A stretch of DNA of 64,000 bases from NCBI GenBank assembly GCA_022539475.1, contig VCMS01000006.1, positions 264,504 to 328,503 of the forward strand, in the 5' to 3' direction. The notes below the pieces were generated by a model. That model was not told the origin of the DNA and searched no databases. It was given only the letters and a program-made list of their open reading frames with translations. The position numbers were made by a program, and so were the translations under genes. This document shows, in pieces, positions 20,849 to 30,316 of the stretch; positions within the stretch are counted from its first letter, which is position 1, and the number at the start of each line of letters is the position of its first letter. The stretch is from Gracilaria domingensis (lineage: Eukaryota; Rhodophyta; Florideophyceae; Gracilariales; Gracilariaceae).

Positions 20849-23164
20849 CTACAGCCTTTCATAAGAAACTTCAAGTTCACATATGCTACACTTCTTCATC
20901 CACGTATCCCCCTCAACGTGCACACCCTCATCGAAATCGTGTTCATGCTCCTTGCCTAACTTTAACTTGGCAGCTACAGCCTCAGCACCGTCCCCACGAC
21001 CTCTGTTCACCGCCGCCAGTCCACTTGCACCGCTCTTTTCCCTCCCAGCCCTCCTCAAACCTTCCCTTTTCTGCTCAGCTTCATAAGTACTACTGCCCGC
21101 CCCACCGTACTTCTTCTTGACTTTCTGGCCCATCTTTACAGCACGTAGTAACTTCGCCCACCTTGCTAAAGCCTCTTCCCGGGCACGCTTTTCGGCCCTT
21201 TCATGGGCAAGTCTCCCAATTTCCCGCGCTGCATCTCGAACCACATCAGCATTCTCAGCAGCTACAACCACACCCTCGATGCGAGGGATTGATCTCCCGC
21301 CTCGAATGTCAAACCCGGTCATTGCTGGTGCACAGTCCACCCCTACCTTTCTCGCCGCGACTTTTGCGTGTGGTACATTGATATGTTCCGCCCCGTCTGG
21401 CAGATGATCAAGAGTCCAGAGGTCAACATTTCCGTGAACACCCCGAGGCACCTTGCCGTTCATGCAAGGACTTATTTCCAAACGTTTAGTCTGCCACTCC
21501 CCGAACAACTGCACCTGAGTGTCAGTCCCATTCTTTGATTTAACTGACTTCATCGGCTTGGCGTTTTGCTTCACCTCTCTCATCTCTCTGATCCATCGAT
21601 CTCTTGTGTGTAAAAGCTTAACATTTGCTCGCAAGAAAATCGGCTCGTCTTTGACATAACCAACAATGGGTTCTTTTGGCCATATAAGCTCGTATCTTTT
21701 TATATGTCGCTCCAAAACGTATCTTGGGTGCTTTTGTACTGCTGTCACAGTGGTAGGAATCTTCTCGTAACCTGCAATCAATTCAAACTCTTCTAGTTCA
21801 CTTTGCAAAGCTTTGTCCACTTTGACATCATAAGGACCACTCAAGTTCTTCAAAACGTTTTCAAAAATCTTCCCTCTCGCTCTGCAGTCTTCAGCCTGCA
21901 ACCAGTTGATTACGTAGCGTCGAGACACATCTATGAGAAGACCATTTTCAGCCGCAACAACATGTGAATAGTACTGCTCAGTAACACGACGAATGGGGCT
22001 GTCGGATTGCTGCTTTTTACGGCGAGTGCTGTGTCGTCGGGACCCTCTGCGCTTGGGGGTGCTTTTCTCGACAGTATCGGTATCCATAAGCTTGCTGTCA
22101 AAGACAGGGATGCAAAGCAGGCCAACATCAATAACTTCTCGTGAGTACCCCTGATTAACTTGACCACTGAAGACATCAACAACAATCCAGGCCGAATCTT
22201 CAGGTGACCAAACCTCAATCCACGCGTACAAGACAGATTCTGTAACATCATTCGCCCGGGCATCCATAACTTGATGTCTGCCACTCCAAAACTCAGTCCT
22301 ACCCTGCTTCACGCGAAATGGTAGAGGCTGTAACGCCAAAACAAGTCTGCACCGGAAGTTCTGTGCTCGAACAAGGGCACACGCCAATGATGCAATATCT
22401 ATCAGCTCTCCTTTGCTCTTCTGAGCACACAAAATGATTCGTTCTGATGCGTTACATGGTCTTCTGAACACACTCTGGGAACGAAGGTCTCCCTGCTGAG
22501 TGACGAGAACAGCCGTCTGAAACGTGGAACGCATCCAGAGCGCAAAACGAGCTAGTTGCTGCTTAAGATTATCTTCCTGCAAAAACGTATCTTCGGGGAG
22601 GACGCTCATCGCAATAGCACGACAAAGCGAACTATTCGCAGCGTCATCCTGTCGCATCATGTGGGCTGCAAGTAGAACTAAATGAGCTGTGTGGACGCGA
22701 AGACGAGACTTTCTGAGCCTCGCGCTAAGCTTTCGGCGCATCTTACGCTTTTCTTCTTCTGAAAGTTTGTTCTTCTGTTCCTCAGCTCGTGCATCAGCTT
22801 CCAAGGACTCAGGGACTCGAGTGTCATCCGTGCTCTTCTGAGCATTGCCGTTCTCATTGTCTGCGCTTACCGCAGCTCCAACAGCGTGGACAGTGCGCTG
22901 ATCAACGTGAACATGTTCCTCCCATTCATCGTTTGAATCATCATCATCTGAGCCCTCTGCATGCGGAATCAGAGACGCCTTTCGTCTCTTGTGATACGGC
23001 GTCCGCACCGCACGCGTGTCTGATGATGAGTTAGCAGCGCGTGAAGCAGACAAGTCTTCGGGTGATTGCGCGCTCCGCGCTCGCTTCCGGCCGCGTGTCA
23101 CGGCGCTGCGAACGGCGTTCTGCGAGAAGCCATTGAGTGTTCTTTGTGGTTCGGAACTACTCAT
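20849..23164 (-). CDS. RAD4: Rad4/XPC-family DNA damage recognition protein
   Basis: A single exon encodes 771 residues and starts at the ATG at 23164. XPC/Rad4 detects helix-distorting lesions and starts global-genome nucleotide excision repair. The first 150 residues are charged and low in order, with nuclear-type basic runs. The transglutaminase-like fold covers about residues 165-430 (DIASLACALVRAQNFRCRLV, VLYAWIEVWSPEDSAWIVVDVF). The beta-hairpin domains follow: BHD1 with PTTVTAVQKHPRYVLERHIKRY and GYVKDEPIFLRANVKLLHTRDRW, BHD2 with LFGEWQTKRLEISPCMNGKVPRG, and BHD3 ending GVDCAPAMTGFDIRGGRSIP. A basic helix and a C-terminal CSICELEV pair follow. All three DNA-binding domains are intact. 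It is head to head with the carrier gene at 24121. Confidence 0.93.
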   Translation of the reverse strand: MSSSEPQRTLNGFSQNAVRSAVTRGRKRARSAQSPEDLSASRAANSSSDTRAVRTPYHKRRKASLIPHAEGSDDDDSNDEWEEHVHVDQRTVHAVGAAVSADNENGNAQKSTDDTRVPESLEADARAEEQKNKLSEEEKRKMRRKLSARLRKSRLRVHTAHLVLLAAHMMRQDDAANSSLCRAIAMSVLPEDTFLQEDNLKQQLARFALWMRSTFQTAVLVTQQGDLRSQSVFRRPCNASERIILCAQKSKGELIDIASLACALVRAQNFRCRLVLALQPLPFRVKQGRTEFWSGRHQVMDARANDVTESVLYAWIEVWSPEDSAWIVVDVFSGQVNQGYSREVIDVGLLCIPVFDSKLMDTDTVEKSTPKRRGSRRHSTRRKKQQSDSPIRRVTEQYYSHVVAAENGLLIDVSRRYVINWLQAEDCRARGKIFENVLKNLSGPYDVKVDKALQSELEEFELIAGYEKIPTTVTAVQKHPRYVLERHIKRYELIWPKEPIVGYVKDEPIFLRANVKLLHTRDRWIREMREVKQNAKPMKSVKSKNGTDTQVQLFGEWQTKRLEISPCMNGKVPRGVHGNVDLWTLDHLPDGAEHINVPHAKVAARKVGVDCAPAMTGFDIRGGRSIPRIEGVVVAAENADVVRDAAREIGRLAHERAEKRAREEALARWAKLLRAVKMGQKVKKKYGGAGSSTYEAEQKREGLRRAGREKSGASGLAAVNRGRGDGAEAVAAKLKLGKEHEHDFDEGVHVEGDTWMKKCSICELEVSYERL

Positions 23165-24120
23165 ATCGAAAGTTACTTTCGAACGGCAGTGCCGCGATGT
23201 GTCAACTCATCTTCGTTTGCTCGATGAGATTGCTCGTTTTCTCAAACGAGACTGCTGCCATGCGGTCCCTAGGATACATGCAGCATGGCTACGCTCCGCG
23301 GACTCCGCGCGCGGAGCGGGCGAGAAAGTTCGAAAAATTCTCTGTTTAAGTGTAAAAGAACGCGTGCCTGCCCCGAAGGCAGGTGATACAGTGCACATGC
23401 GTTTTGAGATGACACATTTCGCTTAACAACGCGTGGATTCGCGGACACAGCATCATAGTCAGATACCGAACTGGAACCAGGATATCCTGGATGCAACACC
23501 TCTCGCAGCCGCTCACTGCGTACCGATAGCTGCGCTACCTCTGACAAAAAAGTGTGATCACATCTTAGAAAGCAAGAAGCCGTGCTGAAGTGACAAGGAA
23601 GAGAGAAAACGACTGCAGCGTTTTAGGTGGAAACCAAAGACCTAACTGCGCAGTTTTGGTTGAGAGCATCTCGGTCTAGGTACCAAGGGTAGTATCTACG
23701 ACAGTCCGTCCTCGGGACTGTTGTTGGTGGACGAAACTCGGCAGATCGGGACTATCGAGACGCCGCTTGGGGCGATTCGTTTTCCTCTTTTTTCATCGTT
23801 TGGGGCTCGGTACACGACTCCACGTGGTGTGCAGTGCACACTGTGCACACTGTGCACCGAACTCACGTGACGACGCGATCCTGTTGCGGTGCGTTCCGGA
23901 GTGCAGATCTCTCATGCTTGGCCTCAGTTTCGACGACGTGCTTTTGGCCACGCACGAAGGTGTCTCATGCTCGCGTCGCCGTCGACAAGCTCCTCTGCTC
24001 TCCTTCGCGTTCATTCATGCTTCTTCTTCCTCGCGCACAGACGTTCGATTCATAAAGCCGCGCGGTCGTTGACAACCTACCCTATTCTTCAAGTCCTTTT
24101 CCTGGGCGCAGTCGTCGGCC
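23165..24120. other. Divergent promoter region between Rad4/XPC and carrier genes
   Basis: A stretch of nearly 1 kb without a supported gene. It contains the perfect 14-bp palindrome CCAGGATATCCTGG (23477-23490) and a short tandem repeat of GTGCACACT (23834-23857, with three GTGCAC hexamers spaced 9 bp). Frames seen here are short and have no domains. Confidence 0.5.
23834..23857. repeat. 9-bp tandem repeat GTGCACACT
   Basis: Nearly three head-to-tail copies, each containing the palindromic ApaLI-type hexamer GTGCAC, about 265 bp upstream of the carrier start codon. The spacing places the hexamers on almost the same helical face, so a binding-site array is possible. Confidence 0.6.
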
Positions 24121-25176
24121 ATGTCTGCTACGGTGCCTCCCGTTCACGTTCGTTTCGCAAGTGTCAATGTACCACACGTTCGCATCAGCAAGACACATGC
24201 TCCCAAACATCGGAAAAAGTCGCTGCCGTTGCGCGCATCTGCGTCAACTACTAGGACTTTATCCGTTCCGGAAAATCTCGCGTGCGGTGCAATAGGGCGC
24301 ACCGCGCAGATTGTTTCAACTTTTCCTATCGATACCATCAAGACTAGAGTTCAGGTTTCGGGAATTTCAGTCTCGTCTTCGTCAGTGGCCGTCTCTCCTC
24401 TTTCACGTATTGCATCCGCAATCACACGAGGTCACCTGTACCGCGGTGCGTCAGTATCACTGATGGGACAGGTTCCGTACGGCATGCTCACGTTTGGTAT
24501 CTATGAGACGTTGAAGACATTTGTTGCGGAGTCCGAATTCAGCACCCTCCCAGAATGGACGAAAACAGCGTTGTGCGCGACTATTGGCGATGCTATAGGT
24601 TCGCTGTGGCTCACTCCTTCAGAAGTTGTCAAGTCAAAGACGCAGGCTGGTGTGTTTGCATCGCCAATGCAAGCAATTTCTCATATTTCCAAACAAGGTC
24701 CATTGGGGTTTTATCAAGGTTATTCGGCTGCAATCGCAAGAGACATCCCTTTCCGCATTATTCAACTCTTGATGTTCGAACGTTCTCGGGCCTGGTACAT
24801 GGAGCGAACAAACAAGACGATTGACCAGATAACGCCCATTGAAAATCTTTTCATTGGCGCGTTTGCCGGAACCATTACTGGCGCCACAACATGTCCCCTT
24901 GATGTCATTCGCACAAGAATGATGTCGCAACCGAAGGGAACTTATAAAAATGTTATCGATTGTGTGGCCAAACTCCTGGCAAAGGATGGACCGGGTGCTC
25001 TCATCAGAGGAATAATTCCACGATGTTTTGTCATTGGACCCTCTAGCGCAATTTTCTTTTTCACGTTTGAAGCAGCGAAAGCCTTTTTCCGAGCCAGAAA
25101 ACCACCGTCTTCTGCTCTGCGACGTGCGTCCACATCTGGGATCTGTTCTAGACGTCCACAAGTTTCACTTTGTTAA
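24121..25176 (+). CDS. Mitochondrial carrier family protein, SAM-carrier-like, possibly plastid envelope
   Basis: A single exon encodes 351 residues. All three carrier signatures are present: PIDTIKTR (about residue 69), TPSEVVKSK (about 165) and PLDVIRTR (about 259). Each is followed by a Gly-rich matrix-loop segment (RGHLYRGASVSLMGQVPYG, GPLGFYQGYSAAIARDIPFR, GPGALIRGIIPRCF). The repeats and the PYG/PFR spacing resemble the S-adenosylmethionine carrier subgroup. The first 45 residues are basic and hydroxylated and look like a transit peptide, as in plastid-envelope SAM carriers. The substrate assignment is from resemblance only. A carrier-like fragment lies just downstream (see 25211). Confidence 0.9.
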   Translation: MSATVPPVHVRFASVNVPHVRISKTHAPKHRKKSLPLRASASTTRTLSVPENLACGAIGRTAQIVSTFPIDTIKTRVQVSGISVSSSSVAVSPLSRIASAITRGHLYRGASVSLMGQVPYGMLTFGIYETLKTFVAESEFSTLPEWTKTALCATIGDAIGSLWLTPSEVVKSKTQAGVFASPMQAISHISKQGPLGFYQGYSAAIARDIPFRIIQLLMFERSRAWYMERTNKTIDQITPIENLFIGAFAGTITGATTCPLDVIRTRMMSQPKGTYKNVIDCVAKLLAKDGPGALIRGIIPRCFVIGPSSAIFFFTFEAAKAFFRARKPPSSALRRASTSGICSRRPQVSLC

Positions 25177-25210
25177 AAAGTAGACTCCAGGGCTACATTT
25201 CATTGAAGAC

Positions 25211-25435
25211 ATGGAGTTGGATGCCACAGCCTTTCTTTGTTCAGTTTATATGGAGAACCCCAAAGCAGTTTTCTCGGAAAAATACCTTGGTGTTCTTCCG
25301 AAAGTGTACACGTACCGTGAATCAGGATGACTAGGATTTCTCCGTGGCTATATCCCTCGTGCACCGAATGATCTTCTTTCCGATAGTGGGCCTGATACGG
25401 GGCGGGGATGTTTGTCCTCTGACATAGTCGGGTAG
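25211..25435 (+). pseudogene. Possible decayed fragment of a carrier repeat
   Basis: Starting 35 bp after the carrier stop, an open frame reads through KYLGVLPKVYTYRESG, meets a TGA at 25328, and continues in the same frame as LGFLRGYIPRAPNDLL to a stop at 25433. The second part resembles the G-x-x-RG-x-x-PR segment of a carrier matrix loop, and the order matches the third repeat of the intact gene (ALIRGIIPR). This may be what remains of a duplicated or older copy. The match is short, so coincidence is not excluded. Confidence 0.3.
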
Positions 25436-28340
25436 GAAAGTCTTTGCTCCTTTTCGAAGGATACTTGTGAGGTTTAGCCTTTAATACCGGCGTTCTGGAT
25501 CACGTTTTTGTTGCTTTCGCACGAGTGTGAGGAATAACGATAACCTATAATCCCTGTGTCTAATCGTATATTCGCCTTCGTAACTGAAGGATAGCGATGA
25601 GATATGCTTGATGCAATCTCCAACGGGAACCGGCAACCTGCCTGCGTACTCATTGACACGTTCTTCGCAGAGATGTTTATGCATCACCTCGGAACAAAGA
25701 GTCCCAAGGGACTAGTCCGCAGATTAAGTCGTGGTTGGACACACACAACATGACCTTACACACATTCCATTTTGTATCACACCACATCACTTTTTGTTTG
25801 TCTTTCGGGGTTTTCGTCCCTTGCACTTGAATTTCTCCCCCGAAACATTTCAACCAGGTAATCCAAATGCGGGCAAAAAGTACACGCAGTCGTTTAACCT
25901 TAATGTTAGTGTGTTCGTCAGGCATATGGTCGTTCAAAATTCTGAGTTGAGTTGCAGTGTGTTTGTACGCGTAGTTTCTCGACAGGATTCTCTGACGTTT
26001 TTGGTTGACATGTCCGATTCGCACACGCGCTCATGCACAGCAAGCGGAATGTGCAGGTGTCAGGTCTCTTCCAACAGAAGAGGGCACCGTTGCTGTGTGG
26101 TTTCAGTATCGTTGTTATGTTTAAGACTTTGGTGGTTTCTGACATAAATCCTGAAGTGTATGGAGCGGGTGCGCTCCGATTCACATCTGCTGCAACCCAT
26201 CCGCGGTGGTAGAGATGCGGTGGTAGAGATGCGGTGGTAGAGATGCGGTGGCACAGATGCGGTGGCACAGATGCGGTGGCACCGTCAAGCAGAGATTTTC
26301 TCAACCAGCAACGCTGATCATGGGTCCAACGGCGGCTAAGTGGACAGTGGCAGTGGAGACGATTGTGCAAGATTGCTCCTTTTCCTGAGAGGACTAGGGC
26401 GAGTTAGAAGAGAAAACAGACAAGTTTTTAACGCCCTCTGTCGAGAAATATTTGTATCAAGTGCTCAAGGATACCTTTTAGTGATCTTGCTTTATGGAGC
26501 TTCAATCTCTTGTAAGGCGAAAAGGGTTGACCTGTAGGTTGTGGTTGTAAAGGTGCCACGACACTCGGAGAAGAAGTTATTGAGTTGTTTCGTGTGGGAA
26601 TTGAGGACATTAGACATTCTTATTGTTTTGCGCCATGCCCCTCCCGCGGTGCGTGGGACAAGGCGCCACGCTGCCGGGACAGCGCGCATGCTCTGAATAC
26701 GATACGGTCGGATGAAAAAGCTAACCGAGCTAACAGTTTGGTGTCGTTTACAACGTTGCAAAACACTCTAGGATGACAACGGGGTGTGGATCTGAATATT
26801 GAGGGTCGTGTAGGGTGCGGGGGGATACGCATTGAATTGATTCTGATTATGGTCAAGTTACAGTGGTGAGGCTTAGCCTGCGGCGAGCTACTGCGATGAA
26901 GTATGACGAAGCGATTGAGAACAAATTACAACGGGTAAGGTATAGAATGTGAATCGTACGTGTGGGATGGATGTTATGTTTCTCGGCGATAGATTCAAGG
27001 CGGTGCAAATGGTTGCATGTATCTATCTATCTAAAGTTGGGCGACGGCGAGGGATATCATATCGAATGATCGCTTTGAGGCGAAACGCACAAGTTGAATT
27101 AATCGATTTGTACGTGTCCCACAGTGACATTACATAGAAACGAGGGGGAGCAGCGCGTCGGGCAGATACATTACATGTATCTTGATAAAAGTTAATGGCG
27201 CAATATGAAACACACACGTGGTGACGATGAGCCATCACGCTGATCACGGGCCAGATGGATAAAGCAGATGAGTACACGGGTAAAGAAGTATGATTGGCGC
27301 TTTCAGGCAATCACAACAAGTGGTTTGCGCCGCCGCACGCGTACAAGGTTATTCGAGTAGACGGGGGTGTGTGCTGGACGGGGGGATGCAAACAAGAACT
27401 GATAAGCTTTTAACGGTGACAGTCAAAGGCAGGTTCGGTGCTGCAGAGGGCGATAAATTGGAGGCTAGCGACCTCAATGATAACGAACTGGCGCGATTAA
27501 AGTTGTTTCAGTTAACAATGAGAGTGCCTAAAACGCTTTAAAAAAACGAAGTTCAGTTTGCTGACGGATTTATACGGCGCGGCTAACGTTTCTGCCGCTG
27601 ATGGTGGAACTGGCGTCCAGAGTGCTTTGTTGATGGAATGACAGTTAACATGATGTTGGGGCGCGCGGGCGGGCAGTTGGCGGCGGGCAGGCAAGGTTGC
27701 AGAGTGGTGGTGTGGTATCGTGTGTGATAAGGGCGAGCGGGCTAGGAGAAACTGTGGGTTTTTCTCTGTTGGTAGTTCCCAGCTGGGATGTTGAAGGTAC
27801 GCATGTAGCCTTACACAAGAGGCATGATTGTTGTATGTGATGAGTTGGGTGAGAAAAGTGCGTGCTGCACTTGGTGGACGTAGTGAGATTTGCCACGGGA
27901 GTTTGAAACGGTTAGCAACGTCATCAAAGCAAGGGCTCAGTACGAGGATTGGCGGTGATGCAGGGAGAGTGGACGAATTGGGTTTGGCGGAACAGAGGGC
28001 TGTAACGAATGATCGATAACAAGCTGTTGAGTATAAAGCAGTGGCGTAAGGCAAACGCTGTTGGTACTGGTATGTGCATTGGCAACACGCGGCGTTGTTT
28101 AAAAGTGACAGTTATAATCGTTTATGAAGACGATGTTTGACGCGGTGCTGGTGGTGCGTGGATGTTTGATTGAAGTCTCGAGTCGGGGGGGACGGCGGCG
28201 ACGGGATGCATTTGTGGAATGACAGCAACAACTCACAAAGCGCAGCCACAATATACGTGCTCGAAGCAGTGTGGAACAGACGCAGCACACGCACGGGTTT
28301 GAGCGGTTTGCTGTTATATTACGACGCGAAACGGCCACAA
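25436..28340. other. Gene-poor intergenic region with a 14-bp minisatellite
   Basis: A stretch of 2.9 kb of mixed composition. Many short frames exist on both strands, the longest being 27512-28054 minus. None shows a domain, a transit peptide or splice-supported extension. Towards 28.3 kb the composition turns steadily GC-rich. Except for the minisatellite at 26203 I see nothing specific. Confidence 0.45.
26203..26283. repeat. 14-bp minisatellite, about 5.8 copies
   Basis: Three copies of GCGGTGGTAGAGAT are followed by two copies of the variant GCGGTGGCACAGAT and a partial sixth copy. The two variants are grouped and not mixed, which suggests local duplication of each type. Confidence 0.9.
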
Positions 28341-29125
28341 GTTTGTGCGAACTCGGAGGCGGGGTGTGGGGGGCGCATGCTTGACCGCCGCCTCGTCCCG
28401 AGGGAGCGCGCTACGCATAGGCGGCAGGCACACGACACGCCACGCACATACAGCACGCCACGAGCGTCTTCGCGCGTGCACGCGGGCGGCGACAGCGTGG
28501 GCGGGCAGGGGCGGGTGGAGGAGGGGGGGGGGTAAGAAAAGGAGGGCTTGGCACATCAACAAGCGAGTCAAATCAGTTTACACGCGCGGCAAATCATGTG
28601 ATCAGCCAGTGGTGGGATACGTGTAGGCGCGGGCGCATCTCGCAAGCCGCGGGGGGCTGCGGCGAAGACGGGAGACGGCGGCGGCGGCGGCGGCGGCGGC
28701 GACGGCGGGGGTGGGAGAGCGGGGCGGCGGCGGCGGGCGGCGGGCGGGCGGGCGGGCGGGCTGGCGGCGGCGGTGGCAAGGGCACCACGCTGAGCGCTGC
28801 CGCGTATCTGCACAGGTAGCGCGGCGAGCAAGGCGCGGCGCGATTTGGCGCGCGCGCGCGAAAAAGGCGCGCGCGCGGCGGGCGCTGATTTGGCGGCGCG
28901 GCGCGTTTGGGCGCGCGCCGTCGGTTGGCGGCGCGCCAACGCCTCGGCAGCGCGCGCCAACGGAAAGCAACTGTAATTGCGGCGGCGCCGGCGGCACTAA
29001 AGGCGCGCCGCGCCGCGCAAAAAGGCGCCACACGTCAGCCGATTACAGCCGCGCGCGCGCTGATTGGCGCGCGCCACGCGCCGCGCCGCCGCTGCAAAAG
29101 CGATCGACTCGCGAACGGCGCGCCC
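28341..29125. other. GC-rich island, left flank; no credible gene
   Basis: The composition rises sharply. GGC/GCG runs (about 28679-28712) and four or more GGGC units (about 28742-28760) could fold as a G-quadruplex. Repeated phrases of the type ATTTGGCGCG, TTGGCGGCGCGCCAA and GCGCGCCAACG occur between 28845 and 29070. The long Arg/Ala-rich frames crossing this area on both strands follow from the base composition and are rejected. It is the 3' flank of the membrane-protein gene that ends at 29126. Confidence 0.5.
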
Positions 29126-29168
29126 TCACGCGCGCTTGTCGCCGCCGCCGCCGCCGCCGCCGCCGCCT

Positions 29169-29200
<32 letters not shown>

Positions 29201-30316
29201 CGCCTCCACGCGCTGCGACAGCGCGCTGGACAGGCGCTGCGCAACGTTGGCCACGCGCAGGTAGCGCGCGCTCAGCGCCACGCCCGCCACGCCGCCGCCC
29301 AGCGCCGCCGCCAGCACCAGCAGCACGACGGCGCCCCACCACAGCCCGTAGCGGCGGAACGCGCTGTGCGCAGCCACGTCGTCGTCGCCGCCGTCCACCG
29401 CGTCGGCCGCAGCGTTGCCGCCACGCTGCGCCGCAGAGCCGTTCCGCTCGCGCACCCGGCTCATACACAGCTGCAGCGCGCGCGTGACGCAGGCCGTCAG
29501 CCGCTGCGCCTGCTGCTGCGTGTCGGCGCTGCCGCACTCGAGCGCGACGTGCTTGACGTGCGACGCGCTCGCGTCGTCGTTGAGCTTGCGCAGCGTCTGC
29601 GTGCAGCGGTTGATGGTGTTCACCACACAGCGCCTTTTGGCCACGTCGTCGTCGAAACGCTCGCATACGCACGCGCTGAACTGCAGGCGCGTCGGCGCCG
29701 CGGCGCACAGCACCAGCGTCTCCGCGTCAGGCAGCTGTTCCACGCGGTCGGACAGCTGTGTGTCGGCGTGTCTCGGAAGCATCTCCACAATATGCACATT
29801 ATGCATGGTGCGTTGCGCATCGGCTGCCTCCGCTGCGCCCGCGCCGTTATTGTTGACTGATAACAGAACATGCACGCTGCCGTCGCGCTGCGGTTCTGTG
29901 CGAATCGGCTGCGCGTGCACGGCTACGGGCAGTGGTACTGTATGAACGGCGCGCGTATGCAAGCCGTCGGCGTGCGTGCTGATCTCCAGTCGGAGATGTC
30001 GTTCACCGAGCACGGTCAGCTGCAGGCGCCGATCGCCTGGGGGCAGCACCACGCGCGCCACCAGCGTGCTTCCATTGTTGCTGGTGGAGAAGGTGACGTC
30101 GGGGCCGCTCCAGTCGCCCAGCAGGCCGTGCGACGCGCGATCGAGCTGCTGGAAGGCGTCGGCGAGCAGCGAGTCCACCACGAGCGGCAGCGGCCACGGC
30201 GGCGCGGCGGCAACCAGGCGCGCGGCGGCGGACACGCGGGGGGGGGCGCCGAGCAGCAGCAGCAGCAGCGGCGGCAGCAGCAGCAGCGGCGGCGGCGGGC
30301 GGTGGGCGGGCGCCAT
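29126..30316 (-). CDS. Single-pass membrane protein with lumenal small-heat-shock-like domain and Cys-rich region
   Basis: A single exon encodes 396 residues from the ATG at 30316; an upstream frame to 30406 is Pro-rich and unlikely. A Leu-rich signal peptide ends near residue 30. Residues about 72-155 have the shape of an alpha-crystallin/Hsp20-like fold: DVTFSTSNNGSTLVARVVLPP, LQLTVLGERHLRLEI, then TVPLPVAVHAQPIRTEPQRDGSVHVLL, compare the usual FxLPxxVDxxxIxAxxxDGVLxV. A region with eight Cys follows (about 204-284), then an acidic stretch, one membrane helix (GLWWGAVVLLVLAAALGGGVAGVAL, about 324-348) and a short tail ending in about 20 Gly encoded by GCC/GGC repeats. Possible N-glycosylation occurs at NGS near 81 and 292. 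The topology would be type I. The sHSP relation is pattern-based and unproven. Confidence 0.68.

Noticed and set aside
27512-28054. 180-codon minus-strand frame
   Set aside because: Pro/Ser/His-rich with no motif, in a gene-poor region.
28711-29860. Long Arg/Ala-rich plus-strand frames opposite the membrane-protein gene
   Set aside because: They arise from GC-rich composition, have no domain, and run antisense to a gene with signal peptide, membrane helix and structured Cys pattern.
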